NCBI RefSeq assembly: GCF_030717995.2
Contig: NZ_CP157743.1
Location: 3,808,501-3,872,500 of the forward strand
Length of the DNA stretch: 64,000 nucleotides
Direction: 5' to 3'
Source of the DNA: Methylomarinum sp. Ch1-1
GTDB taxonomy: Bacteria; Pseudomonadota; Gammaproteobacteria; Methylococcales; Methylomonadaceae
Of this stretch, positions 55,184 to 63,606 are shown piece by piece (within the stretch, counting starts at the first letter, position 1; each line of letters opens with the position of its first letter). A model generated the notes under the pieces. That model was not told the DNA's origin and made no database searches. It saw only the letters and a list, made by a program, of their open reading frames with translations. Position numbers and translations under genes: made by a program.

Positions 55184-55917
55184 CACTGGCGATTATCGGC
55201 GGCACCGGCCTGACGCAACTCAGTGAACTGAACATTACCGGACGACAAACACTGACGACGCCTTACGGCGACCCTTCGGCGGATTATGTCACCGGTGAAC
55301 TGAACGGCCAACAAATCATATTTCTGGCCAGGCACGGCCACCCTCATACGATACCGCCGCATAAGATCAATTACCGCGCCAATATCTGGGGCCTAAAAGA
55401 TTTGGGGGTGACGAAAATCGTCGCCGTCGCCGCGGTCGGCGGAATCACGGCCGATATGGCGCCGGCTCGCATCGCCATTCCCGACCAGTTGATCGATTAC
55501 AGTTACGGGAGAGAGCAGACTTTTTTTGCCGACGATCTGGATGAAGTAACGCATATCGATTTCACCCATCCCTACACGCCCTCGTTACGTCAGCAGCTGT
55601 TGAGCGCGGCGGACAGTGCGGCAATTTCTATCGTCAGCACAGGCACCTACGGCTGCACCCAGGGCCCAAGACTGGAAACCAGCGCCGAAATCCTGAGGAT
55701 GGAGCGAGACGGCTGCGACCTGGTCGGCATGACCGGCATGCCCGAGGCGGCCTTGGCCAGAGAATTGGGTATCGATTACGCCGCCTTGGCTGTCGTCGCC
55801 AACTGGGCGGCCGGTAAAGGCGCGGGTGAAATCAGCATGGAGGAAATCGCACAACATCTTGAAGCCGGCATGAGCGATGTATTGAATTTGCTCAATTGTT
55901 TAATCAGCGCATCGTAG
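55180..55917 (+). CDS. S-methyl-5'-thioinosine phosphorylase
   Basis: This 245-residue purine nucleoside phosphorylase of the MTAP/MTIP group cleaves methylthioinosine to hypoxanthine and methylthioribose-1-phosphate. Motifs are IIGGTGLTQL at 4-13, the phosphate-binding RHGHPHTIPPHKINYRANI near 57, TYGCTQGPRLETSAEI near 150 and GMTGMPEAALARELGIDY near 180. The location close to nagZ and next to a hypoxanthine phosphoribosyltransferase matches the Pseudomonas methylthioinosine phosphorylase neighbourhood, which favours methylthioinosine over methylthioadenosine as substrate. Confidence 0.87.
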   Translation: MTLAIIGGTGLTQLSELNITGRQTLTTPYGDPSADYVTGELNGQQIIFLARHGHPHTIPPHKINYRANIWGLKDLGVTKIVAVAAVGGITADMAPARIAIPDQLIDYSYGREQTFFADDLDEVTHIDFTHPYTPSLRQQLLSAADSAAISIVSTGTYGCTQGPRLETSAEILRMERDGCDLVGMTGMPEAALARELGIDYAALAVVANWAAGKGAGEISMEEIAQHLEAGMSDVLNLLNCLISAS

Positions 55918-56418
55918 GGCGGCTTCGTGTAGGGTGGCTTCGCGAAGCAAGCCACCACAGCCCTCCTCCGGCGACAAATTTGGCATTGTGCATATCCAGG
56001 CGGATTGCCTGGCGGCGAATCCACCCTACGGCTGCGATGCCCATGTCACCAACGTAGGGCGGCTTCGTGTAGGGTGGCTTCGCGAAGCAAGCCACCACAG
56101 CCCGCCTCCGGCGACAAATTTGGCATTGTGCGTATCCAGGCGGATTGCCTGACGGCGAATCCACCTTACGATTGTGTATCACTGATTGCAATCTTATGTT
56201 CGATAGCGGAATGAATAACCCGCCCCGCCCAGAATTGAAGGAAGCCATAGAGACCTTCCTATGACCACTTTTCGTCAGCTAACGGCGAAAACCAATCCAT
56301 CATGAGGAAATTCCGGCATCATCAAGGTTCTATGCAATTGATAATAGCGGGATTGTGAAATCGCATTCACTTACTCGATCCAAATACTTTGCTGCCTCTT
56401 GTCATTCTATGACTTCTA
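55918..56418. repeat. Two more units of the 18.8-19.4 kb repeat, then unique sequence
   Basis: Units at about 55928-56035 and 56068-56165 read 'gtagggtggcttcgcgaagc', 'aagccaccacag', 'aaatttggcattgtgc', 'ggcggattgcctggcggcg'. They are the same type as the array at 18835-19425. A short 'aacccgccccgcc' repeat follows near 56217. Beyond it I see nothing up to the small gene at 56419. Confidence 0.85.
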
Positions 56419-56568
56419 CTACATGGGCCTTCGACCTCGAATGATGCGAAGCACAATCACGATGACGGCAATGACCAACAGAATGTGAATGAATCCCCCC
56501 AGCGTGTACGACGAGACCAAACCAAGCAGCCAAAGGATAATCAAGAGGATTGCTAGCGTTTCAAGCAT
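56419..56568 (-). CDS. Small lmo0937-family membrane protein
   Basis: The ATG at 56568, preceded by GGAGAAG, gives 49 residues (MLETLAILLIILWLLGLVSS ... GFIHILLVIAVIVIVLRIIRG). Two hydrophobic helices and a basic end match the lmo0937 family of tiny membrane proteins, which are of unknown function and often stress related. Codons upstream of this ATG look non-coding. It heads a group of three such proteins near the Crp/Fnr gene. Confidence 0.8.
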   Translation of the reverse strand: MLETLAILLIILWLLGLVSSYTLGGFIHILLVIAVIVIVLRIIRGRRPM

Positions 56569-56703
56569 GATTGCTTCTCCGTAAGGGGCCGTCCATTGAC
56601 GGCATTTGCATTTCATAACCGGCAGCGCTGCCGCCGACCAAACACTGGCCAAAGAGGGCTTCCGAAATGAAACCTTATGAAAGCCCTCCGACTGAGATCA
56701 AGG

Positions 56704-57069
56704 CTACGGATTTCCGATATTAAACCTCGGAATTCCACTCAACACGCCAAAAGCACTCAGAAGCCACAAAACCACCACGATAATCACTACGACGTTCAGA
56801 ATCTGCTTGATGCGCGCATCCATGGGGATATAGCTGTTGACCAGCCACAACAGCAAACCGACAACGGCCAGGGACACCACTATTGAAAGCAATGCATTCG
56901 GGACCAGTCCCAAGACACCGAATACGCGCAGCAGCCACAGCACTACCGCGATGATCACTACGATGTTCAGAATATTCTTGATGCGCGCCTCCATCGGGAG
57001 GTAGCTGTTGACCAGCCACAGCAGCACACCGACGACGATAAGTACTACCACAAGTGAAATTAAATCCAT
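56704..57069 (-). CDS. Duplicated Thivi_2564-type membrane protein
   Basis: With the ATG at 57069 (GGAG upstream) the product is 121 residues with four hydrophobic helices. The two halves are close copies: LWLVNSYLPMEARIKNILNI near residue 20 and LWLVNSYIPMDARIKQILNV near 78, each followed by VVLWLL and an FGVL. The Thivi_2564 family usually has one such unit of about 60 residues, so this is an internal tandem duplication. The function is unknown. Confidence 0.82.
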   Translation of the reverse strand: MDLISLVVVLIVVGVLLWLVNSYLPMEARIKNILNIVVIIAVVLWLLRVFGVLGLVPNALLSIVVSLAVVGLLLWLVNSYIPMDARIKQILNVVVIIVVVLWLLSAFGVLSGIPRFNIGNP

Positions 57070-57906
57070 AGTTTTCTCCAAAAAAATGATTGATGTATAC
57101 TTCCATACCCAAGATCGAATCGCGGCGGCGCACGGAACAAGAAATCATGCCAAATGATTAACCCAGCACCACCCGCACCTGATGCAACTGCTTGTCCTCC
57201 GTTCGTTGCTAAACAACTCGAAACGGATGAGCGCTTCGTCACCTCCCGGATGATCGAGCCTAACACGTCGCCTTTGTTCTCGTCGCCTAGCCATGGTTTA
57301 CTTCTCCAAGCTCAAATAAAAATACGCGTGCGCCTACTTTGTGATTGATCGACTCACTAAAGCGATAACCTCATATTGCTTTAGGGGGGGCTGGGCGGGG
57401 CGGGTTATTTAACCCGCCCCAAACGTTTAACTTACGCTAGTCACGGCTGAATCGTTCAGGACCTCGTTGACCCGCATTTCGCATAGCGATATGCGGACTA
57501 CTTGCGCCGCGGCTCCGCCAAAGTCTGCCCGTAGGAGGCCCGCCCTCGGGCCGAATGGCTCTTTTCGCGCCGAGGGCGGCGCTCCTACGCAAAGCACCGG
57601 TCTTGCCTTCGGATGTTGAACAGCGTGAAGCGCATCAAAAACCGGTGCGCTTCCTATCGTCAGCGCACCCTACCCACATCCGTGAATTGGATCACGCGCA
57701 GCGGATCGACTAAAAGCATTCAATGTACGCGGGGCGGGTTATTTAATTCATGTCGGACTCCCTGGGAAAGGAGAGGAGTCCATATCATCATCCTGCCTGG
57801 CGTATTTGTTGTTAATTTTCTGTTTTGCCACTCATTCATTTAATGAGGTAGCCCTGGTCTCTCAGCGCCCGGTAGTTGCCCCGCATAGCGGAAAAGCCCT
57901 TCGCGG
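57070..57906. repeat. Intergenic stretch with palindromic repeats and the left arm of a long inverted repeat
   Basis: No gene is supported. Around 57395-57420 is the 'gggcgggttatttaacccgccc' type palindrome. The left arm of a long inverted repeat is 57527-57854 and contains a gtaggagg...cctcctac hairpin, the 'gtgcgcttcctatcgtcagc' block, and a copy of GGAGAGGAGTCCATAT at 57770-57785. Confidence 0.8.
57527..57854. repeat. Left arm of the long inverted repeat around the DUF3309-Crp/Fnr segment
   Basis: The reverse complement of this arm is found at 59488-63606, where it is interrupted by the MITE, group II intron and IS110 unit. The uninterrupted left arm allows the insertion points in the right arm to be read exactly. 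One internal REP module (about 57680-57722) differs between the arms. Confidence 0.9.
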
Positions 57907-58065
57907 CTAGATTACGCCCAATAAGACCAGGATCAGTAAGATGATCAGTATTGCCCCGAGTCCGCCGCTGGGCCCATACCCCCATCCCCGGCTATACGGC
58001 CAGACAGGAATAACGCCAACGAGGATCAGGATAAGAATGACGAGTAAGATTGTACCGATTGACAT
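57907..58065 (-). CDS. DUF3309 family small membrane protein
   Basis: The ATG at 58065 with an AGGAG site six bases upstream gives 52 residues (MSIGTILLVILILILVGVIP, then VWPYSRGWGYGPSGGLGAI, then ILIILLILVLLGVI). Two hydrophobic helices flank a Gly/Tyr/Pro loop, the pattern of DUF3309 proteins. The function is unknown. It lies inside the long inverted repeat together with the Crp/Fnr gene, on the opposite strand. Confidence 0.87.
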   Translation of the reverse strand: MSIGTILLVILILILVGVIPVWPYSRGWGYGPSGGLGAILIILLILVLLGVI

Positions 58066-58641
58066 GACAGACTCCTGTTAGGATAAAGATTCTTGGATAG
58101 CGCCTCACGTAAGATTCTGGTGCATGAGCCCAGGATCCGACGAGGATCAAATACACCGATGCCGGCGCCACCCCGAGCCCGGCTCCCGGACACTCCCTCG
58201 TCATTGGCTCACTTGAATTTGGAAGCCGCATTGGCTATGCCGGACCTGAGGTCACCCCAAACCTTATCCGCGGTTTGGTTGACCGCCGCCCAAGCCTTTG
58301 GTCTTCATGGAATTCCCGTTGTTATTGATAGGGACTCTCGGGCTGGTGCCGGTTTAAGTTCGATTAAGCCGATATCATCTGGCAAGAAACCCGTTTTGTG
58401 GTTAAGCACCCCGCTCATCTCTTCGCTATCTGGAAAATAATTTAACAGCAATATTTAGCATCGTCGGTACGGTAACGCACATAAAACCGCAGTCGCTGCC
58501 CTATAGGGATTGGTAAGCTGCAAGGCACCGTCCCTCACAGTTTTCTAAGACCGGCTTGCCGGGGTAACGCACGGACTTCTGAACCAAACATCATGTGCTA
58601 CAATTTATTGACTGTATCCCATACGTTTAACCAGGAAGTTT
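58066..58641. other. Intergenic stretch, nothing recognised
   Basis: About 575 bp between the divergent DUF3309 and Crp/Fnr genes. An open frame at 58093-58440 has no family resemblance and no good ribosome binding site. The stretch probably contains both promoters. Confidence 0.55.
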
Positions 58642-59424
58642 TTGTTGAACGCAACGATTGAACCGTTCGAACTTAACCTACAAATTCTGAGATTGCCGAT
58701 GACGAGTCAGGATGCTAACAGACAAAACCTCCTTCTCAACTTACTGCCCGCAGCCGTTTACGAACGCCTTGCCCCTCATCTAGAAGAGGTCGCGCTACCG
58801 CTCGGAGAAGTCATTTACGAGTCCAGCGACATTTTGAGTCACGCCTATTTCCCGACAACCAACATCGTATCGTTGCTTTATGTCTTGGAAAATGGCGCGT
58901 CAGCCGAAATCGCCGTGGTCGGTAACGATGGCATGCTCGGCGTCGCCCTCTTCATGGGTGGCGAAACCATGCCTAATCGGGCCGTCGTGCAAAGCGCAGG
59001 CCACAGCTACCGACTGCGGAAGCATTTGCTGCTGAAGGAGTTCGACCGCTCCGGGGGACGCCGTACCGGCGCATTGAATAATTTGTTGCTGCGCTATTCC
59101 CAGGCGCTGATTACCCAGATGGCACAGACGGCGGTCTGCAATCGCCATCATTCGGTGGATCAGCAACTTTGTCGCTGGCTACTACTCAGCCTAGACCGAC
59201 TCTCATCGAACGAGTTAGCCATGACCCAGGAACTGATCGCCAATATGCTGGGCGTGCGCCGCGAAGGCGTCACCGAGGCCGCCATAAAATTGCAGAAAGC
59301 GGGCTTGATTCATTATTGCCGAGGCCGTATCACGGTGCTGGATCGGCCGGGATTGGAAGCGCGCGTCTGCGAGTGTTACCGCGTGGTTAAAATGGAATTC
59401 GATCGTCTGCTCCCCCCACCCTGA
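58642..59424 (+). CDS. Crp/Fnr-family transcriptional regulator
   Basis: This protein has a cyclic-nucleotide-binding-like beta-barrel (about 45-160; LGEVIYESSDILSHAYFPTTNIVSLLYVLENGASAEIAVVGNDGMLG) and a C-terminal winged helix with TQELIANMLGVRREGVTEAAIKLQKAGLI at about 205-233. It lacks the Fnr cysteine cluster and the classical cAMP-binding RSS motif, so the ligand is unknown. The TTG at 58642 has an AGGAAG upstream; an ATG at 58699 (241 residues) is equally plausible. It is divergent from the DUF3309 gene and could control the nearby small membrane protein genes. Confidence 0.85.
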   Translation: MLNATIEPFELNLQILRLPMTSQDANRQNLLLNLLPAAVYERLAPHLEEVALPLGEVIYESSDILSHAYFPTTNIVSLLYVLENGASAEIAVVGNDGMLGVALFMGGETMPNRAVVQSAGHSYRLRKHLLLKEFDRSGGRRTGALNNLLLRYSQALITQMAQTAVCNRHHSVDQQLCRWLLLSLDRLSSNELAMTQELIANMLGVRREGVTEAAIKLQKAGLIHYCRGRITVLDRPGLEARVCECYRVVKMEFDRLLPPP

Positions 59425-59487
59425 CACAGGGGGCGACCGGGCGCACTCGGACAGTTTCCATGTCACCGATATATTCCTGGCCACTCA

Positions 59488-59532
59488 GGGGCTACCTCAT
59501 TAAATGAATGAGTGGCAAAACAGAAAATTAAC
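59488..59532. repeat. Right arm of the long inverted repeat, first piece
   Basis: The first 45 bases of the right arm match the reverse complement of 57810-57854. The arm is then interrupted by the group II intron and MITE, continues at 61657-61695, and resumes after the IS110 unit at 63330-63606. Bases 59525-59532 (AAATTAAC) are one copy of the MITE target duplication. Confidence 0.88.
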
Positions 59533-59666
59533 GGTTGAGTAGACCGGTTTCTTTCGACCAAATAACATCGTACTTGCCATGCTTCTCTGGAACGCCCCGC
59601 CGCACGCGGCTACTACGTGATTGCAAATAGTTTGTTATTTCATCAATTGTTACCAAGCCCCTCACA

Positions 59667-59699
59667 GAACCGTGCTTGCGCTATTTACGCACACGGCTC
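59667..59699 (-). ncRNA. Group II intron domain V
   Basis: On the minus strand the segment begins GAGCCGTGTGCG, has a short TAAATAG loop region, and ends CGCAAGCACGGTTC. That is the 34-nt hairpin with the catalytic bulge typical of domain V. It lies 26 bases after the maturase stop, as expected near the intron 3' end. Confidence 0.88.
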
Positions 59700-59724
59700 C
59701 TCATTAAGAACCCTATTCACGGAT

Positions 59725-61044
59725 TCAGAATAGATTCACCAAGATTTTAGGTTTCGGCAGTGGAAAACGCGCTAACAATAGAGCAAACTTTGCCCAACTA
59801 CAGCAGTTTCTCCGACCTCGCCGATTCAGCCATTTGTGTAGAATGCGTTGCACTTGATAAAAGTACAGGTTTATTCCTCGACTGTTATCGGTGACGCCAT
59901 AGTAGCCGTAATGGCCTCGCAGTTTGCGGGCGGTTCGCTTGAGTATTTCGGCGGTCGGCAGGTTTCGGTTTGCCTTAAGCCATGCACGGTAGGCTTTCAG
60001 CTTCGCCGTTAGGCGTTTACCGATCGTCTTCCGCTTCATCCGAAAGCGTTTTCCGTCTCGCGTCCGTGAACAGTAATGGGTAAACCCCAGAAAATCAAAG
60101 GTCGCCGCCTTTTCGCCACGCGCTCTCGCACGTTTGACCGCTAACGGGCCAAATTCAATGCATTGCGTTTTCTCCGGTGCTAACGTCAGCTCAAACAGGG
60201 CGAGCCGTGCTTCTAGCTCGTTCCGGAATCGTTTGGCATCCGCTTCCTGCTGGAAGCAGACGACAAAGTCGTCCGCATAGCGTATCATTCGGGCGACTCC
60301 ACCGCAGCTTTTCGCAAACTTGCGGGTCATCCACAAGTCTAGGCTGTAGTGCAAATAGAGATTAGCTAGCAAGGGCGATATCACGCCACCTTGCGGCGTA
60401 CCTGTTTCACTGGCTTTAAACTGTCCGTCTTCGACGATACCCGCTTTCAAGAAGCGTTTGATGTAGCGCAATACGCGTTTGTCGGCGATACGATGCGCGA
60501 GAAAAGTCATCAGCTGCTCTTGGTCAACCGTATCGAAAAAGCCTTTTATATCGGCTTCCACAATGTGGTTTATCGGTCGATTTTCGACTGTTTGGCTTAA
60601 CGCTCGCAGCGCATCATGACAGCTTTTACCCGGCCTGAATCCATACGAGTCGTCTATAAAGTCTTGCTCATAGATAGCCTGTAAGATTTTGACCAGCCCG
60701 GCTTGCACCAGTTTGTCTTCCAGCGCCGGTATCCCTAAGGGCCTTAACTTATCAGTCCCGGGCTTGGGGATGTAAACCCGTTGCACCGGTTGGGGTAGGT
60801 AGGCCATTCGGTGCAGTTTACCAACTAGCTGCTGAAGGTTTTCCAGTAAGTTGTTCTCGTACTGTTGCTTGGTGACTCCATCAATACCTGACGCAGCATG
60901 ATTCCTCAGCACGTCAAAGCATCCCCATAACATTTCCACTGTCATCAGATGAAACAAGCTGGTGAACTGACAGTTCGGTTCGTTACGGGCTTTCTCCGCT
61001 ATACGTTGCAGTTTCGTGGTTACCGTTTCTTCGTTTCTGGGCAC
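59725..61044 (-). CDS. ltrA: Group II intron reverse transcriptase/maturase
   Basis: This 439-residue intron-encoded protein has the RT domain (about 60-300) with GIDGVTKQQYE, RPLGIPALEDKLVQ, SYGFRPGKSCHDAL, the TPQGGVISPLLANLYLH block and the catalytic MIRYADDFVV (YADD near 258). The maturase X domain follows (about 320-410, FLGFTHYCSRTRDGKR). It ends soon after, without an obvious HNH endonuclease domain, as in class C/D-type proteins. All RT blocks are intact, so splicing support is plausible. Confidence 0.95.
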   Translation of the reverse strand: MPRNEETVTTKLQRIAEKARNEPNCQFTSLFHLMTVEMLWGCFDVLRNHAASGIDGVTKQQYENNLLENLQQLVGKLHRMAYLPQPVQRVYIPKPGTDKLRPLGIPALEDKLVQAGLVKILQAIYEQDFIDDSYGFRPGKSCHDALRALSQTVENRPINHIVEADIKGFFDTVDQEQLMTFLAHRIADKRVLRYIKRFLKAGIVEDGQFKASETGTPQGGVISPLLANLYLHYSLDLWMTRKFAKSCGGVARMIRYADDFVVCFQQEADAKRFRNELEARLALFELTLAPEKTQCIEFGPLAVKRARARGEKAATFDFLGFTHYCSRTRDGKRFRMKRKTIGKRLTAKLKAYRAWLKANRNLPTAEILKRTARKLRGHYGYYGVTDNSRGINLYFYQVQRILHKWLNRRGRRNCCSWAKFALLLARFPLPKPKILVNLF

Positions 61045-61521
61045 GTTCGGTATGTCTCCTTAACGTTGTTTCTTAATGTAACGGTCTTCCCTCCCGCAGC
61101 ATTACCCGCGTTCATCGGTACTACACCGTTATCCGACTACCTATAGGCATTTGTCTTTCTTACTTTATGATCGCTTGTCCGACATACTCGCTTCCTTGTG
61201 AGGCCTGATAGGTTCTCCCAGGTTGCCGTTTATTCCCGGTGTCCAACATGCCATGCTCTTCGACCCCGGAGAGGCAGAGTAAGACTTGTCATGACGCCTC
61301 ACTCTGTGTTGATTTCCGCATAGTTAACTACGTCATCCCTCTCTTGTCTCTGCTTTCGAGGCTCAATCACTTCAGCTTTCGCTTACGGCCTGTTGTCTTG
61401 AGTTGCTTTGTGCTTAATCTTTGGGGTTACCCCCGCCGACCCAAAGACTCTACCCAGTGGCTGACCGGCCTTCTGGGACGGGATTCTCGCCCGCTGGAAT
61501 AAACGACCTTGCCTGGCCGCA
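61045..61521 (-). other. Group II intron 5' ribozyme domains
   Basis: The 480 bases between the intron 5' end and the maturase start are noncoding and should fold into domains I to III/IV of the ribozyme. Frames across them have no family resemblance. Confidence 0.75.
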
Positions 61522-61522
61522 C

Positions 61523-61656
61523 TAACTACTCACCCCCATTCGGTAGGGTGGATAAGCGGAGCGCATCCACCGGGTCGGCATCTTTGGTGGATGCGCCCTT
61601 CAGGCTTATCCACCCTACATGCCCTGCCGCGTTCGATAAGTGAGGCGAGCAGTTAC
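61523..61656. mobile_element. Palindromic MITE, copy 3, interrupted at its end by the intron
   Basis: The element reads TAACTACTCACCCCC ... GGCGAGCAGTTAC here. Its first base (G) is at 59533 on the other side of the intron. The target duplication AAATTAAC is at 61657-61664 and 59525-59532. It is about 135 bp long, like the copies at 52437 and 54373. Confidence 0.9.
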
Positions 61657-61695
61657 AAATTAACAACAAATACGCCAGGCAGGATGATGATATGG

Positions 61696-63329
61696 CAGCA
61701 ATTCCCATATATGGACTCCTCTCCAATTGCAAGCCAAGATTGTTCAAAAATGATGTTTCCAACAGAGATCGAGATTGCCGCCATATATTCGGCCTCTTGA
61801 TGAAGGTATTTATCGACCTTCGGGCCCTGATGAAGCTATCCGCGCGCTTTTATCTCTATCACTTTGCCGATTTCAAGGAATCTTCGGGAATAACGGATTT
61901 TAAAAGCGCCGGTCTGACCTGTTGAATGTCATCACTTTGAGAGTCTTGCCTCCGCAATTTGGTTGAACTCGTTTACTACAGTGTTGTTAGGGTTATCCAC
62001 GCTTTGTCCACATGCGTAGAGCCCTTCAATCGTGCTCGGAGCTTGTGGGCAAAGGGTGGATAACCCGGTTTTCATCGGCTTAGGCCATTTGTGGCACGTA
62101 ATCGCCGCCACGCGTTGCCAGCGCCCAAATGATCCGGGCGTTCTTGTTGGCCAAAGCCACGGCCGCTTTGTTGAAGCCTCGCCGTTCAATCAAGCCTTTG
62201 AGCCACAGGCTCAAGGGGTCGCTCTTGTCACCGCAGTATTTCAGCACCGCTCTTGCCCCGTGAATCAAGGATGTGCGCAATTGGCGGTTGCCGCGTTTAC
62301 TGATGCCCAGTAATACCTGCTTATCGCCGCTGCTGTGCTGCCTTGGCACCACGCCCAAGCTGGCCGCGTAATCTCGGCTCGAATCATAACCCTTGCCATC
62401 GCCGACGTCAGCCGTGGCCAAAATGGCGGTCAAAGGACCGATACCCGGTATGTCAAGCAATCGTCGGGCTAAGGCATTGTTTTGGCATACTGCCGTAATT
62501 TCCGGTCCAGAGCCCGGATCGCTTCGTCCAAGGCTTTCAGCGCTTGATACTGCTCGGCAAACAGCTTCCGGCTCAGCGTGCTGAGGTCATTTTCCCCGTC
62601 CTCCAGAATACTGGGCAGTTGTTTTCTGAACTGATTCACGCTACGCGGCAGCACGATGCCTCGTTCAGCCAGATAACCGCGCATTTGATTGACCAAGGCC
62701 GTGCGTTCGTCCACCTTACCTCGCCGGACACCTTGCAGCATGGCTAAGTCTTGCTGCTCAATGCCTTTGATCGCCACGCTGCGTTTGTTCGGCTGGCAGG
62801 CCGCCGTGTAAATCGCCTCGGCGTCGTTGTAATCGTTTTTATTGCCAACCACGAATGCCTTCACGAAGCGAGTATTCAACAGCACTACTTCGTGGCCCAG
62901 GGCCTGAAATGCCCGGGCCCAATGATGAGCGCCGCCGCAGGCTTCCATCGCGATCACGCTCACCGGCATCTGAGCCACAAAGGCCAACAGTTCCGACCGT
63001 TTCAATTTCTTTTTCTTTGCTTTGCCGTCTTGCATCATGAACATATGAAACACTAGTTTTGCAATATCTAAACCCACTACGTTAAGATTCATCTCGAACT
63101 CCTCTTTGTTCTGTTTAAGTTGTTAGTAGGTGTATTGTGACACCGTTAGAGGGTGGAGAGGAGTCCATATCATCACTTTGGAGTTCAAAAAGGGCATGGG
63201 GTGTGTTTGGCGAGGATGTCGGCAGCAAGGATGCCGCCGTCAAGCCCCCAGGGATGGGTTTACGGCGCTCCTCGACAGACACACCCCATGCCCTAAACCC
63301 CGCAAAAATACTCAAACTGGGAATTGCTG
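61696..63329 (-). mobile_element. IS110-carrying unit, copy 2 (frameshifted)
   Basis: The 1634-bp unit has perfect 12-bp ends CAGCAATTCCCA / TGGGAATTGCTG and a 9-bp target duplication ATGATATGG (61687-61695 and 63330-63338). The uninterrupted target can be read in the inverted copy at 57770-57795. It is nearly identical to 39875-41512 but carries a frameshift in the transposase. The same ends and the same length of target duplication occur in both copies. Confidence 0.9.
62080..63092 (-). pseudogene. IS110/IS1111-family transposase with a one-base deletion
   Basis: Compared with the intact copy at 40111-41124, one G is missing near 62504 (gaccgggaaa becomes gaccggaaa). The frame therefore switches from LDRE to LDRKLRQYAKTMP and stops. 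The C-terminal half continues in another frame from 62460 downward. Everything else is nearly identical, including the start and the AGAGGAG site. Inactivation is recent. Confidence 0.93.
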
Positions 63330-63606
63330 ATGATATGGACTCCTCTCCTTTACCAGGAGTCCGACATGAATTAAATAACCCGGCCCCGCGTACACGGCCA
63401 ATTTTGCCCCGGAGGCGGTTTTTGGCGGCTTGCTTCGCGAAGCCGCCCTACGGGTGCGGGTAGGGTGCGCTGACGATAGGAAGCGCACCGGTTTTTGATG
63501 CGCTTCACGCTGTTCAACATCCGAAGGCAAGACGGTGCTTTGCGTAGGAGCACCGCCCCCCGGCGCGAAAAGAGCCATTCGGCCCGAGGGCGGGCCTCCT
63601 ACGGGC
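63330..63606. repeat. Right arm of the long inverted repeat, last piece
   Basis: This piece matches the reverse complement of 57527-57795, except that the REP module near 63390-63450 is 'gtagggcggcttcgcgaagc'-type, while the left arm has a different module at the same place. It contains another GGAGAGGAGTCCATAT copy (63333-63348, inverted). It ends inside the remains of nhaA. Confidence 0.88.

Larger units (their letters stand above)
59534..61522 (-). mobile_element. Group II intron inserted in a MITE end
   Basis: The 1989-bp intron starts (minus strand) with GTGCGGCCAGGC, matching the GUGYG 5' rule, and ends with ...CTACTCAAC. Domain V is at 59667-59699 and the maturase gene at 59725-61044. 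Removing exactly this segment joins the G at 59533 to TAACTACTC at 61523, which restores the MITE end GTAACTACTC with its 8-bp target duplication AAATTAAC on both sides. That fit supports the boundaries. Insertion beside a palindrome resembles bacterial class C introns, though I cannot place the class firmly. Confidence 0.92.

Noticed and set aside
58093-58440. 115-residue open frame between the DUF3309 and Crp/Fnr genes
   Set aside because: No family resemblance, no convincing ribosome binding site, and composition like non-coding DNA.
62460-62510. Programmed frameshift in the second IS110 transposase
   Set aside because: The intact copy at 40111-41124 has one more G at the same place and reads through, so a simple deletion explains the break.
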